Of a stretch of DNA of 52,065 nt, positions 27,496 to 37,894 are shown piece after piece. The stretch spans positions 1 to 52,065 of the forward strand of contig NZ_JAHWXY010000015.1 in the NCBI RefSeq assembly GCF_024281235.1. The letters run 5' to 3'. A program made the position numbers and the translations under genes. The stretch comes from Shinella daejeonensis (GTDB lineage: Bacteria > Pseudomonadota > Alphaproteobacteria > Rhizobiales > Rhizobiaceae). A model generated the notes under the pieces. The model was not told the DNA's origin, did not search any database, and saw nothing but the letters and a program-made list of their open reading frames with translations. How positions within the stretch are numbered: the stretch's first letter is position 1; every line of letters starts with the position of its first letter.

Positions 27496-28336
27496 GCTGC
27501 GGATCAGGCGTGTCCGCCATGTCGGCATAGACGGCAAGCGACGGATCGAGGCTTCGCGCACCGATGGCCGGATCGAAAAGCGCCTGGACAAAGCGGGTCT
27601 TCCCGACGCCTGAAAGTCCGACCAAACGCACGACTTTACCAGGTTGGCCCAGAAGATCGCGGATTCTCTCAAGGCCGGTGAGCGCGGCGACGCCATCGCC
27701 ATTCTCAGCGCTGCTAGTCTGGATACGCAATGCGTCATCGACAAGGTAGCTATCGTCGCTGCCGGCAGGCGCCTGCGCCCACTGCCCATAGGGTTGCCAC
27801 GCCGACAGGGATTTGCCGATGCGAGTGCGGACCCATGGGATGAGGCCCGGATGACCGCGTACCCATGTTGCGACGCGCCCGCGATCATAGAAATCGAGGA
27901 CGAGCTCATCCCGCTGTGCGATGTCCTCGACCGCATCCGCCATCGCCTTCCGCCGATTGGCGAGCGCTCCGTCCGCAGTCGATCCGGTTGCGCTGACAAT
28001 AATGTAGGCGCCGGCTTGCGCCGCCAGCTCCTGAATGACGAACCGAACCGTTCCCGCAGGGCGCATTTCTGCGAGAATTTCGCTGCGCGGCATGTCGGGC
28101 TTCTTCACCTGAAAGCCCGTAGCGGCGCGCGGTACGAACCCGTCGATCGGCGTTCCGGCGGGGAGAGAAACGCGGACATCGAGGCCGCCGTCGGGGGCAG
28201 TCTGGTTGCCGCCCCAGGTCACGGCCGACGCAGGCAGGCTGCGGTGACGCAATTCCGCTTCGCAAAGAAGAGCGACAAGATCTCTGAGATCTTTGTCATT
28301 CAGAAGAGCGATATCATTGCCCGTGATCTCAAACAT
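27496..28336 (-). pseudogene. Nuclease-like plus STAND NTPase, N-terminal part only
   Basis: This is about 280 residues of the beginning of a larger protein. It starts MFEITGNDIALLND; an early restriction-nuclease-like block (TWGGNQTAPDGGLDVRV then GFQVKKPDM, compatible with a PD-(D/E)xK site) is followed by a linker and a P-loop LVGLSGVGKTRFVQALFD. This architecture (nuclease plus STAND ATPase) is common in antiphage and conflict proteins. The frame then joins copper-chaperone sequence near 27495 and stops in another frame at 27425, so all sensor repeats and most of the ATPase are missing. Confidence 0.7.
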
Positions 28337-28859
28337 GCCGCCGCGTAACCAAACCCTCGATTCTGGTCAAATACGTACGGGCCAAATCTTTTCGTTAATA
28401 GGCCCAATCGCCCATATTTCACCGAAGTCAATTGGCGTCATTCGTGCAGCCAAAGCCCAACGGCAACTTACGGGGAACGATCTATTGGACTTGAACGACT
28501 AGGATGAGGGCGAATAGAGGCCGTTTAATGCACCATAAACAAGTCTGCGCAGGGTCAAAATCGACCAATCGACCGGAAGCGATTCGAACTTTTTCACCGC
28601 CAGACACCGCCGTTTCTACGCTTTTTCGCGCAAGGACCGTCTGATGCTCTTTGTTCGGGCGTAGTTTCGCCGGTTATCGGCGGCAACAGAGGGCAATCGG
28701 CGGTATTTGGCGCGCCATACCGGGTGATGATGAGAACTATATCTACTCTATTCCCCTCCATAGCCCTCCTTAAGGCTGTTGCCGCCGCCAACGCGGCCTC
28801 ACTCGGTTAGGCCATCGCGAATTTCCGCTAGCACTCAGCGGCATTCTGCCATATGAGTT
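28337..28859. other. Noncoding stretch between the STAND remnant and arsR
   Basis: About 520 bases. The first 220 show no feature I recognise. 28560-28770 is seam repeat copy C. The last 90 bases lead into the arsR operator. Confidence 0.55.
28560..28770 (+). repeat. Seam repeat, copy C
   Basis: This copy has the same order as copy B: ATCGACC, GGAAGCGATTCGAACTT, CACCGCCAGACACCGCCG, then GGCGTAGTTTCGCCGG, GGCGGTATTTGGCGCGCC, and the tail translating as GDDENYIYSIPL. Its tail stop codon is displaced, so any former reading frame has decayed. It separates the truncated STAND gene from the arsenic operon. Confidence 0.8.
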
Positions 28860-28887
28860 ATCTCAATGATTCTTGAGTTATTGAGAT
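28860..28887. promoter_or_regulatory. ArsR operator overlapping the arsR start
   Basis: ATCTCAAT (28860-28867) and ATTGAGAT (28880-28887) are perfect inverted repeats 12 bp apart. A direct repeat TGAGTTAT (28854-28861 and 28874-28881) overlaps them. The palindrome ends one base before the first ATG of arsR, where a bound repressor would block initiation. Confidence 0.8.
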
Positions 28888-28888
28888 T

Positions 28889-29254
28889 ATGATGCACGAG
28901 AAGCAAGCCCTCAATGCCTTCGCCGCGCTGTCGCAGGAAACGAGATTGCGCATCGTCCGGCTGCTGGTGACTGCCGGCCCGGAAGGCATGTCGGCCGGAG
29001 CAATCGGCGAAGCGATGGATGGCGCATCTTCGTCCCGTATGTCGTTCCATCTGAGCCATCTCGAACAGGCCGGGCTTGTCGAGTCCCGCCGTGACGGGCG
29101 GTCGATCATCTACAGCGCCGCGCTGACCACGCTGGCCGGTCTCGTCGAATTCCTCATGCGCGATTGCTGTCAGGGCCACCCGGAGGTCTGCAATCCGGCA
29201 ATGGCCGCGCTGTCTTCCTGTTGCGAACCCACGAAAGGAACCTCCCATGTCTGA
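28889..29254 (+). CDS. arsR: Arsenic-responsive repressor ArsR
   Basis: This 121-residue winged-helix ArsR/SmtB repressor has the recognition region SSSRMSFHLSHLEQAGLVESRRDGRSIIYSAAL. A C-terminal cysteine cluster (DCCQGHPEVC, then SSCCEP) is the likely As(III) site, unlike the E. coli protein whose cysteines are in the recognition helix. Two ATGs lie in tandem (28889, 28892). It overlaps the next gene by 8 bp and should release the operon on arsenite or antimonite. Confidence 0.95.
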   Translation: MMHEKQALNAFAALSQETRLRIVRLLVTAGPEGMSAGAIGEAMDGASSSRMSFHLSHLEQAGLVESRRDGRSIIYSAALTTLAGLVEFLMRDCCQGHPEVCNPAMAALSSCCEPTKGTSHV

Positions 29255-29786
29255 CGGACAAGAGCATCGCGTCTTCAACGTCCTGTTCCTCTGCACCGGC
29301 AACTCGGCACGCTCGATCCTCGCGGAAAGCATCCTGAACAAGGATGGCGAGGGTCGCTTTCGTGCCTTCTCTGCGGGTTCGCAACCGAAGGGGACGATCA
29401 ATCCCTTCGCGCTGAAGGTATTGAAGAGTTTCGACTACCCCTCTGAAGGCTTCCGCTCGAAGGGTTGGGAGGAGTTCGCGGGGCCTGACGCGCCTGTCAT
29501 GGATTTCGTGTTCACCGTCTGCGACAACGCTGCCGGCGAAGCCTGCCCGGTCTGGCCCGGCCAGCCCATGACCGCCCATTGGGGTATCGAAGATCCGGCG
29601 GCCGTCGATGGAGCGGATATCCAGAAGGAAGCCGCCTTCGTTGCGGCCTTCCGCTACATGAAGAACCGTATCTCGGCTTTCACGTCCCTGCCGGTCGCCA
29701 GTCTCGACAAGGCGTCGCTGCGCACTAAACTGACCGAGATCGGCCAGTCCGATGGCGCGTCGTCTCCACGCAACAGCGCAGCGTGA
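29247..29786 (+). CDS. arsC: Arsenate reductase, low-molecular-weight phosphatase type
   Basis: This 179-residue arsenate reductase of the LMW-PTPase fold has the P-loop LFLCTGNSARS with the nucleophilic cysteine, and later DFVFTVCDNAAGEACPVWPG with further cysteines. It converts As(V) to As(III) for export. A C-terminal tail of 30 residues is not part of the fold. It overlaps arsR by 8 bp and is followed by a second, unrelated arsenate reductase. Confidence 0.94.
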   Translation: MSDGQEHRVFNVLFLCTGNSARSILAESILNKDGEGRFRAFSAGSQPKGTINPFALKVLKSFDYPSEGFRSKGWEEFAGPDAPVMDFVFTVCDNAAGEACPVWPGQPMTAHWGIEDPAAVDGADIQKEAAFVAAFRYMKNRISAFTSLPVASLDKASLRTKLTEIGQSDGASSPRNSAA

Positions 29787-30220
29787 AGCCGGCCATGGAC
29801 GTCATCATCTATCACAATCCCGATTGCGGCACCTCGCGCAACACGCTGGCGATGATCCGCAATGCGGGCGTCGAGCCGCATGTCATCGAATATCTGAAGA
29901 CACCGCCGTCGCGCGAGATGCTGACCCGACTTATTGCGCGCATGGGCATATCGGTGCGGGAACTGCTGCGCGAGAAGGGCACGCCCTATGCGGAACTGGG
30001 CCTTGGCGACCCGGCTTTGAGTGACGCGCAGTTGCTCGACGCCATGATGGCGCATCCCATCCTGATCAACCGACCCATCGTCGTCAGTCCGAAGGGCGTC
30101 AAGCTCTGCCGGCCGTCCGAGGACGTGCTCGACCTGTTGCCGCCGCAGCGCGGCGCGTTCGTCAAGGAAGATGGTGAGCGGGTGATCGACGAACACGGTC
30201 GGCGCGTGGCCACGACCTGA
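29783..30220 (+). CDS. arsC: Arsenate reductase, glutaredoxin-dependent type
   Basis: This 145-residue ArsC of the Spx/ArsC fold has the active site IIYHNPDCGTSRNTL with the catalytic cysteine, and RPIVVSPKGVKLCRPSEDVL containing the family arginines. It uses glutathione and glutaredoxin. The start is GTG overlapping the upstream stop (GTGA). Having both ArsC types in one operon is common in Rhizobiales. Confidence 0.94.
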   Translation: MKPAMDVIIYHNPDCGTSRNTLAMIRNAGVEPHVIEYLKTPPSREMLTRLIARMGISVRELLREKGTPYAELGLGDPALSDAQLLDAMMAHPILINRPIVVSPKGVKLCRPSEDVLDLLPPQRGAFVKEDGERVIDEHGRRVATT

Positions 30221-30229
30221 GGGAATTGC

Positions 30230-31285
30230 ATGTCTACCTTCGAACGCTATCTCACCCTTTGGGTCGCATTGTGCATCGTCGTTGGCATCGCGCTCGGCCA
30301 CTTCCTGCCGGGCGCATTTCAGGCCATCGGCGCGATGGAAATTGCCAGCGTCAACTTGCCCGTCGCCGTGCTGATCTGGCTGATGGTCATCCCCATGCTG
30401 CTCAAGATCGACTTCGCAGCACTGGGCGAGGTCGGCCGCCACTGGCGCGGCATCGGCGTGACGCTGTTCATCAACTGGGCTGTGAAGCCGTTCTCGATGG
30501 CGCTGCTGGGATGGCTGTTCATCGGCTGGCTGTTCCGCCCCTATCTGCCGGCGGACCAGATCGACAGCTACATTGCCGGCCTCATCATCCTTGCCGCCGC
30601 ACCCTGCACGGCCATGGTGTTCGTCTGGTCGAACCTGACGAAAGGCGAACCGCATTTCACCTTGAGCCAGGTTGCCCTCAACGACGCCATCATGGTCGTC
30701 GCCTTCGCGCCCATCGTCGGCCTGCTGCTGGGCCTGTCAGCCATCACCGTGCCATGGGGCACACTGGTCCTGTCGGTGGTGCTCTATATCGTCATTCCCG
30801 TTATCATCGCGCAGATCATCCGTCGCCGGATGCTGGCGAGCGGCGGGCAGGCCGCGCTCGACCACCTGCTTGCAAAGCTCGGCCCGGCCTCCCTCGTTGC
30901 GCTGCTGGCGACGCTGGTTCTGCTCTTCGGGTTTCAGGGCGAGCAGATTATCGCGCAGCCCGCAATCATCGGCCTGCTGGCCGTGCCGATCCTGATTCAG
31001 GTCTATTTCAACTCCGGTCTTGCCTATCTGCTCAACCGGCTGGCCGGCGAGCAGCATTGCGTGGCTGGACCCTCGGCGCTAATCGGCGCATCGAACTTCT
31101 TCGAACTGGCGGTTGCCGCCGCCATCAGCCTGTTCGGCTTTCATTCGGGCGCGGCGCTCGCCACTGTGGTCGGCGTGCTGATCGAAGTGCCGGTGATGCT
31201 CTCGGTCGTCTGGATCGTGAACCGCTCCAAAGGCTGGTATGAGCGCGGCGGCAAGGTGTCCGAACTTGCGAAAGAGCAGCGTTGA
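30230..31285 (+). CDS. acr3: Arsenite efflux permease, ACR3 family
   Basis: This 351-residue permease has ten predicted helices and the ACR3 signatures: the conserved cysteine in [21 protein letters not shown], and [21 protein letters not shown] with the conserved Glu. It expels As(III) made by the two upstream reductases. It starts 9 bp after arsC2. Confidence 0.97.
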   Translation: MSTFERYLTLWVALCIVVGIALGHFLPGAFQAIGAMEIASVNLPVAVLIWLMVIPMLLKIDFAALGEVGRHWRGIGVTLFINWAVKPFSMALLGWLFIGWLFRPYLPADQIDSYIAGLIILAAAPCTAMVFVWSNLTKGEPHFTLSQVALNDAIMVVAFAPIVGLLLGLSAITVPWGTLVLSVVLYIVIPVIIAQIIRRRMLASGGQAALDHLLAKLGPASLVALLATLVLLFGFQGEQIIAQPAIIGLLAVPILIQVYFNSGLAYLLNRLAGEQHCVAGPSALIGASNFFELAVAAAISLFGFHSGAALATVVGVLIEVPVMLSVVWIVNRSKGWYERGGKVSELAKEQR

Positions 31286-31977
31286 TGCCGGGCGATCTTC
31301 CCAATCTTGCTGCCGGCTGCGTTGCTACTCCCAGCCTTGGTCGGCTGCGCGTAACCGAACCCTCTACCCATCCGCCGCGTATCCTGCTGCTATATGGCTC
31401 GCTCCGCGCGCGATCCTACAGCCGTTTCCTGACATACGAGGCCGAGCGCCTGCTGAAACATTTCGGGGCGGAAACACGCATCTTCAATCCGTCCGGCCTG
31501 CCGCTGCCGGACGGCGCTCCCGTCGATCATCCCAAGGTGCAGGAGCTTCGCGAGCTCTCGCTCTGGTCGGAAGGTCAAGTCTGGACCAGCCCGGAGCGTC
31601 ACGGTGCGATGAGCGCGGTGATGAAGGCACAGATCGACTGGATTCCCCTTTCGGTCGGCGCGGTAAGGCCGACGCAGGGCCGGACACTCGCCGTCATGCA
31701 AGTCTCCGGCGGCTCGCAGAGCTTCAACGCCGTCAACCAGATGCGGGTGCTCGGCCGCTGGATGCGGATGGTGACGATCCCCAACCAGTCGTCCGTCGCC
31801 AAAGCATATCAGGAGTTCGATGAAGCCGGCCGGATGATACCATCGTCATATTATGATCGAGTGGTCGACGTGATGGAGGAGTTGGTGAAGTTCACGCTGC
31901 TAACGCGCGATGTATCATCCTACCTGACCGACCGCTATTCCGAGCGAAAGGAAAGCAGCGACGTTCACCTCCGATGA
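31285..31977 (+). CDS. arsH: ArsH NADPH-dependent FMN reductase
   Basis: This 230-residue flavoprotein oxidises trivalent organoarsenicals. It has the flavodoxin-like start [15 protein letters not shown], the loop [41 protein letters not shown] and [20 protein letters not shown] typical of ArsH. The ATG at 31285 overlaps the acr3 stop (TGATG); a TTG one codon upstream is possible. It closes the five-gene arsenic operon. Confidence 0.95.
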   Translation: MPGDLPNLAAGCVATPSLGRLRVTEPSTHPPRILLLYGSLRARSYSRFLTYEAERLLKHFGAETRIFNPSGLPLPDGAPVDHPKVQELRELSLWSEGQVWTSPERHGAMSAVMKAQIDWIPLSVGAVRPTQGRTLAVMQVSGGSQSFNAVNQMRVLGRWMRMVTIPNQSSVAKAYQEFDEAGRMIPSSYYDRVVDVMEELVKFTLLTRDVSSYLTDRYSERKESSDVHLR

Positions 31978-32126
31978 CGAACGGCACTGTCGGATACCTG
32001 CTTTAAGGTGCATGGAGCGATTCTCTGCCGCGCCGAACTCACCGGAAGTATTCTGTCTATCGGGAGCTGTGCGAGTGAAGTTGAAGGTTATGCCACTGGG
32101 GAGCTCAGCCCGAAAATTCCGACAAC

Positions 32127-32294
32127 TCAAATGAGCCGGTTGTCCTCGGCCTTCTGGCGGGCGCGGCGACGTGTGCCGTCGGTGTCCGCCTTCCGGTGAC
32201 GTTCGGCAGCCGCCTTGCGGATCTGCTCGAAACGATTGTCTTCGACCTGCGGGGCTATCGGCTGCATATCTGTCTTCTTGACAAACGAAATCAT
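32127..32294 (-). CDS. Small basic hypothetical protein
   Basis: This 55-residue, highly charged protein is mainly one helix (VEDNRFEQIRKAAAERHRKADTDG) with a basic tail. A strong ribosome site (AGGAAGGAACGTCAGCA-ATG) supports it. It is in the groESL-2 transcription direction, 67 bp below the small membrane protein. The function is unknown. Confidence 0.6.
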   Translation of the reverse strand: MISFVKKTDMQPIAPQVEDNRFEQIRKAAAERHRKADTDGTRRRARQKAEDNRLI

Positions 32295-32361
32295 TGCTGA
32301 CGTTCCTTCCTGGGGCGGGTGGAAACGCCCTGGCGCCTGCCTGAGCGCTTTAAGCGGGGTA

Positions 32362-32754
32362 TTATGCGCCAAGTCCGGTGACACAGCCCTGGACTCCAAG
32401 CCGGTCGGCAGTCGTCTGGCCCGGCATCGTTGCCCAGCCACCGGCTTCGACGAACTGCCGTTTCTTGTAGCTGTCGGATATAGCCTTGAACTCAGCAAGT
32501 TTCGCGGCCGCATCCGGCGCTGCGTTGAACCGTTCAACGCATATGGCGGACGCCAGTTCGCCACGCGCCGTGTCGCCAGCGGTCACGGCCATCTTCTGTG
32601 ATGTGCCGCCGGTGACCCAGCCGCCCCAGGCGAATCCGACGACGATCGTTGCGATGATCGCGGCGATGCATGCCCAGACCAGCATGGTCTTTGAAGGTTG
32701 GTAGTTCTCCCAACGGCGGGAGAGAGACGGGTTCGTTGTGCTCTGCGTAGCCAT
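32362..32754 (-). CDS. Small single-pass membrane protein
   Basis: This 130-residue protein has one transmembrane helix (MLVWACIAAIIATIVVGFAWGGWVTGG at about 22-48) and an external helical domain with two cysteines (AICVER, VQGCVT) that could pair in the periplasm. ATG 32754 follows AAGGAAGACCACC, favoured over a longer in-frame start at 32823. It lies 74 bp downstream of groEL-2 and is probably cotranscribed. I do not recognise the family, but similar small proteins accompany stress genes in Rhizobiales. Confidence 0.65.
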   Translation of the reverse strand: MATQSTTNPSLSRRWENYQPSKTMLVWACIAAIIATIVVGFAWGGWVTGGTSQKMAVTAGDTARGELASAICVERFNAAPDAAAKLAEFKAISDSYKKRQFVEAGGWATMPGQTTADRLGVQGCVTGLGA

Positions 32755-32828
32755 GGTGGTCTTCCTTCCAGATTGTGGTGAGGATTGCTTCATCCGACCG
32801 TGCCGGCCGAACGGTTCAGGCACTGCTC

Positions 32829-34514
<1,686 letters not shown>

Positions 34515-34832
34515 TCAGGCACTTTTCCTGCTCGCAGCTTCGGTCTTCTCAACGATTCCCATGATGTCACTCTCCTTCATGATCAGAAGGTCTTCGTGAT
34601 CGATCTTGACCTCGGTCCCAGACCATTTGCTGAACAGGATGAGATCGCCCGGCTTGACGTCGAGCGGGATCAGCTTGCCGCTTTCGTCGCGGGAACCTGG
34701 GCCGACGGCGATGACCTCGCCTTCCTGAGGTTTTTCTTTCGCGGTGTCGGGAATGATGATCCCGCCTTTGGATTTGAGATCGCCTTCCGCACGTCGAATG
34801 ACGACGCGGTCATGGAGAGGCCGGAATTTCAT
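34515..34832 (-). CDS. groES: Co-chaperonin GroES (copy 2)
   Basis: This complete 105-residue GroES starts [15 protein letters not shown], with mobile loop [20 protein letters not shown] and [10 protein letters not shown]. An in-frame upstream extension to 35009 is rejected because the family starts at MKFRPLHDR. groEL follows after 51 bp. A perfect CIRCE lies 54 nt upstream of the ATG, so HrcA probably represses it. Confidence 0.97.
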   Translation of the reverse strand: MKFRPLHDRVVIRRAEGDLKSKGGIIIPDTAKEKPQEGEVIAVGPGSRDESGKLIPLDVKPGDLILFSKWSGTEVKIDHEDLLIMKESDIMGIVEKTEAASRKSA

Positions 34833-34886
34833 GTGGTTCTTTCTGAGGCCGGCGCATAGGGCGGCCACCTCAGATACATAACCCCG

Positions 34887-34913
34887 TTGGCACTCGAATG
34901 ATAGGAGTGCCAA
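34887..34913 (-). promoter_or_regulatory. Perfect CIRCE element
   Basis: TTGGCACTC, nine bases, then GAGTGCCAA: both arms are exact reverse complements and match the CIRCE consensus TTAGCACTC/GAGTGCTAA with one symmetric change. It sits in the groESL-2 leader, where HrcA binds in alphaproteobacteria. Confidence 0.93.
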
Positions 34914-35337
34914 ATGTATTTCTTTGAAAAGGCGCAACTGGGGAAAATTTATGTCGTTTCTATCGATGCAGCATTTGTTGTTTTCAATACGTATTTTCTG
35001 ATTTTTCAATGCGATTTATTTTTATGGAAGAGCCATTATTCAATTCCAGATAAAATAATATCGACCCGCTCCTTGCTTACCGGGTAGGGACAGCCCATAT
35101 ATAAAACTCGTTGATTTGGCCGACTTGGCTTTTTGCGGTGTCAGAGACCCGCCATTCACCACCGAATTCTCGATAGCGAATGCATCAAGCGCCGACCCGG
35201 CGCGCATATCGCTCTGTTCGAACCTTGGAATGAACGCGCCGCTGACCACGGATGTACTGGCAGCACGGAAGTTCGTTCCGGTTCGAACGGGAATGATGCA
35301 GGAGGCGCGTTTGCGTGCTCCTGCGGAGGTATCGACC
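34914..35337. other. Promoter region of groESL-2 and gap before the small-gene train
   Basis: About 420 bases. The first 130 are AT-rich and must hold the groESL-2 promoter on the minus strand; I could not fix the hexamers. From 35116 a plus-strand frame is open but its upstream half does not resemble protein, so the gene is started at 35338. Nothing else was recognised. Confidence 0.5.
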
Positions 35338-35601
35338 ATGACAACGCGCACCACACAAACCATCGTCCGGTTCTCCGCACCCTTCATGCTGCCCGGCTTC
35401 GACGCCGCACAGCCCGCCGGCGAATATCGCGTGGACCAGGATGAGGAACTGCTGGAGGTATCCTCCCGCCTTGCCTGGAGACGTGTAGGCGCCTTCATCC
35501 ACCTGCCCGCCATCGGCATTGATGGCCACACACATCAGATGGCGCCGATCGATCCCGCCGATCTCGACGCCGCTCTCGAAAAGGATCACCAACAATCATG
35601 A
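35338..35601 (+). CDS. Hypothetical protein, first of a train of small genes
   Basis: This 87-residue protein is not recognised. It reads as a beta-rich domain: TIVRFSAPFMLPGFDAAQPAGEYRVDQDEELLEV, then AFIHLPAIG, with an acidic C-terminus. GGAGG lies 10 nt before ATG 35338. It overlaps the next gene by 4 bp (ATGA), so it begins a tightly packed operon of six small genes and a transglutaminase-like gene divergent from groESL-2. Confidence 0.7.
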   Translation: MTTRTTQTIVRFSAPFMLPGFDAAQPAGEYRVDQDEELLEVSSRLAWRRVGAFIHLPAIGIDGHTHQMAPIDPADLDAALEKDHQQS

Positions 35602-35900
35602 TATCGACCAACCCAATCCGACGCACAATCCGTCCCGCCCGCCACGAGGCTCCTGCTCATCTCTTCGCGATCGGACAGGCTGTCCGGCTCAAGGGCGGTT
35701 TCATGAGACCAGCTTTGCCCGCCGATATCTACCGCATAACCGGCAGACTGCCGGCTCGGGGAGATTCACTGCAATATCGCATCCGCAACGACGACGAACG
35801 CCATGAGCGAGTGACGACGCAGGACAGCCTCGAGCCGGTCGACATGTCGCAATCCGGTAATGGCGCAACCCTCATCGAAAGGACGTTCGGACATGGCTAA
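35598..35900 (+). CDS. Hypothetical protein, small-gene train
   Basis: This 100-residue protein is not recognised. A basic, proline-rich start is followed by a small beta domain (FAIGQAVRLKGGF, then YRITGRLPARGDSLQYRIRNDDERHERV) that looks like a compact beta-barrel. It overlaps the upstream gene by ATGA and the downstream 35893 gene by 8 bp. Confidence 0.65.
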   Translation: MISTNPIRRTIRPARHEAPAHLFAIGQAVRLKGGFMRPALPADIYRITGRLPARGDSLQYRIRNDDERHERVTTQDSLEPVDMSQSGNGATLIERTFGHG

Positions 35901-36036
35901 AGGCCAGAAACGAAGCAATCGCGAGATCAGAAAGCCGAAGCAGGAGAAGGCTCCGCCAAAGCCTGAAAGCACCTTCGGCAACCAGATCAAGGTCGCTGCA
36001 AATGCCAACGCGTCACAAGGTAAAGGCAAGCGCTGA
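35893..36036 (+). CDS. Small lysine-rich protein of 47 residues
   Basis: This 47-residue protein starts MAKGQKRSNREIRKPKQEK, continues KPESTFGNQ and ends ASQGKGKR. It is extremely basic and probably disordered. Proteins with the MAKGQ-RSN-E-RKPK pattern are widespread in Rhizobiales, usually unannotated. The basic character suggests nucleic-acid or ribosome binding, which is inference. It overlaps its neighbour by 8 bp. Confidence 0.65.
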   Translation: MAKGQKRSNREIRKPKQEKAPPKPESTFGNQIKVAANANASQGKGKR

Positions 36037-36063
36037 GGCAGTGCTGCTCCGGCTGAAAGAGCA

Positions 36064-36315
36064 ATGGGCGCCATGAAAGTTGTCATCGAGTTTTACCGCA
36101 CGCGGGAGACAGATGACGCTCATGCCGTCGTGGGCCGAGAGGCGGTAGAAGCCGTCGATCTCGCTAACGCCATTGAGATTGCGCAACTGCTTTCGCAGAC
36201 GCTCGATATGCCTCAACGGCCCGACGCCATCGCGATCACCGACTTATCCGGTAACGCGCTATTTTCCGGCATCATTGATGCCGACGTGACCACTAGAGAA
36301 AGGCCACGATCATGA
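36064..36315 (+). CDS. Hypothetical protein, small-gene train
   Basis: This 83-residue protein is not recognised. It has a beta-alpha-beta pattern (VVIEFYRTRETDDAHAVVGREAVEAVDLANAIEIAQLLSQTL, then AIAITDLSGNALFSG). The start is either 36064 or an ATG three codons later. Its stop overlaps the next start (ATGA). Confidence 0.65.
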   Translation: MGAMKVVIEFYRTRETDDAHAVVGREAVEAVDLANAIEIAQLLSQTLDMPQRPDAIAITDLSGNALFSGIIDADVTTRERPRS

Positions 36316-36584
36316 CCCGATACATAGATGAAACCGAACGGGAGCGGCACGACCGCGCGATCGGCGTTTGGGACAATGAAGGTGGCGCATCTGTCCGGAC
36401 ACCAGGCGACGAACAATATGGCCGCCGTATCGAAGCCGACCGGTCCTGGACCATCTACCATGTCTTCACCGGCATTCCAGCCAGCCGGGAAGGGCTGGAG
36501 ATGATCGGCCTTAGCCACTCGGTCGCAACCGACGGCATGCTTTCCCTGAATCGTCGGAATGAGGGGGACGCAAAGAGCAAATGA
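36312..36584 (+). CDS. Hypothetical protein, small-gene train
   Basis: This 90-residue, charged protein has a Trp-centred core (SWTIYHVFTGIPA, GLEMIGLSHSVATDGMLSLN). It is not recognised. It follows the previous gene by ATGA overlap. Its pattern of a short beta hairpin followed by helix would fit a small adaptor, but no function can be assigned. Confidence 0.6.
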   Translation: MTRYIDETERERHDRAIGVWDNEGGASVRTPGDEQYGRRIEADRSWTIYHVFTGIPASREGLEMIGLSHSVATDGMLSLNRRNEGDAKSK

Positions 36585-36636
36585 ACGGTCTTTTGCGTGT
36601 GCCGCCGCTATTGCAAACAGCCAGAGCAGATCGACG

Positions 36637-36912
36637 ATGACCCTTGAATTTCCGAACCCCAGCCGGAGCTTCGACGAAGTGCGCAACGCCATTCGTTTTA
36701 TCGGACACGACGGCATGTTCGAAGTGCCGTTCTTTGTCGAAGTGGAGGCGCTCGCCAAGTCCTCAGCAGGATTGCGCAACATGGAGCTATCGGAGGAGAT
36801 GTATCTTTCGACTTTCGATTCGGCGCGCAGGTCGATCGAAGATGTCGCACGCGAGGCCTACTCCCATCGTCGCCAAACCTCCTATACGCTTACTGCCGCT
36901 GATTTCCGGTAA
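36637..36912 (+). CDS. DUF1488-family protein
   Basis: This 91-residue protein resembles DUF1488: TLEFPNPSRSFDEVRNAIRFIGHDGMFEVPFFVEVEALAKSS, then a helix beginning LSTFDSARRSIEDVAREAY and ending YTLTAADF. The family is common in proteobacteria and has no known function. An in-frame start at 36559 is less likely because the family begins at MTLEFPN. It starts 12 bp before the transglutaminase-like gene's region. Confidence 0.75.
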   Translation: MTLEFPNPSRSFDEVRNAIRFIGHDGMFEVPFFVEVEALAKSSAGLRNMELSEEMYLSTFDSARRSIEDVAREAYSHRRQTSYTLTAADFR

Positions 36913-36924
36913 AGACATCACTCG

Positions 36925-37737
36925 ATGCTGATCCGCTACGGGTATGAGATCACACTGACCTGTCAGCAGCCGACCGCCCTGGTTTGCCTGCTATCGGTCC
37001 ATGAGGACCGCGCGGCCGACATCACGGTGCCGGAAACGACGTTTACCAACCCCGACGTACCGGTCTCGACCTACCGCGATCTCTTCGGCAACCGCTGCCG
37101 CCGTCTTGTCGCGCCGGCTGGCGACATGACCATGTGGGGCGACGCAACAATCCGGGACAGCGGACAACTGGACAGGGTGCTGCTTAGCGCGCGCGAACTC
37201 GCGGTGTGGGACCTGCCGGACGATTGCTTCGTTTACCTCATGGGCAGCCGCTATTGCGAAACCGATCGGCTCAGCCAGATCGCATGGGACCTCTTTGGTG
37301 CGATCCCTCCGGGTTGGGGTCGCGTGCAAGCGATCTGCGACTTCGTGCACAACCACATCCGCTTCGACTACATGCAGGCTCGATCTACGCGGACGGCTTT
37401 CGAGACATTCAGTGAGCGGGTTGGCGTCTGTCGCGATTTTGCGCATCTGGCAGTAACCTTCTGCCGATGCCTCAACATCCCCGCTCGCTATATCAACGGC
37501 CATCTCGGCGACATCGGCGTGCCGGTCGTCGATCCGATGGATTTCAGCGCCTGGATGGAAGTGTTCCTCGATGGCGAATGGCACACCTTCGATCCGCGCA
37601 ACAACGTCCCTCGGATCGGCAGGATCGTGGTGGCGCGCGGCCGTGACGCAGCCGACATACCGCTCGTCAATTCCTTCGGACCACACGTCCTGAAGGGGTT
37701 TAGGGTATGGACCTACGAGATCGCAGGAACAAGCTGA
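36925..37737 (+). CDS. Transglutaminase-like domain protein
   Basis: This 270-residue protein has an N-terminal beta domain and a transglutaminase-like core: the nucleophile region ERVGVCRDFAHLAVTFCRCLNIPARYINGHL, the region PMDFSAWMEVFLDGEWHTFDPRNN, and IGRIVVARGRDAADIPL. The cysteine and aspartate of the triad are visible, but the usual His before AW reads Ser (FSAW). I recall related Rhizobiales proteins with the same spelling, so this may be a subgroup trait. It could act on proteins or peptides; it ends the small-gene train. Confidence 0.85.
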   Translation: MLIRYGYEITLTCQQPTALVCLLSVHEDRAADITVPETTFTNPDVPVSTYRDLFGNRCRRLVAPAGDMTMWGDATIRDSGQLDRVLLSARELAVWDLPDDCFVYLMGSRYCETDRLSQIAWDLFGAIPPGWGRVQAICDFVHNHIRFDYMQARSTRTAFETFSERVGVCRDFAHLAVTFCRCLNIPARYINGHLGDIGVPVVDPMDFSAWMEVFLDGEWHTFDPRNNVPRIGRIVVARGRDAADIPLVNSFGPHVLKGFRVWTYEIAGTS

Positions 37738-37894
37738 TGCTGTCGATGTGCATGTTCCCAAACTCGGTAAGATCCCGACCGAGTCCAGGCTATCTATGCG
37801 CGCTTTAGCGCTCCCCTATTGAATTTTCGTTAGGGCGCTGACATCAGGGGCACAGCTGCCATTCACAGCCGCACAAGTGGCTACTGCGAAGGAT

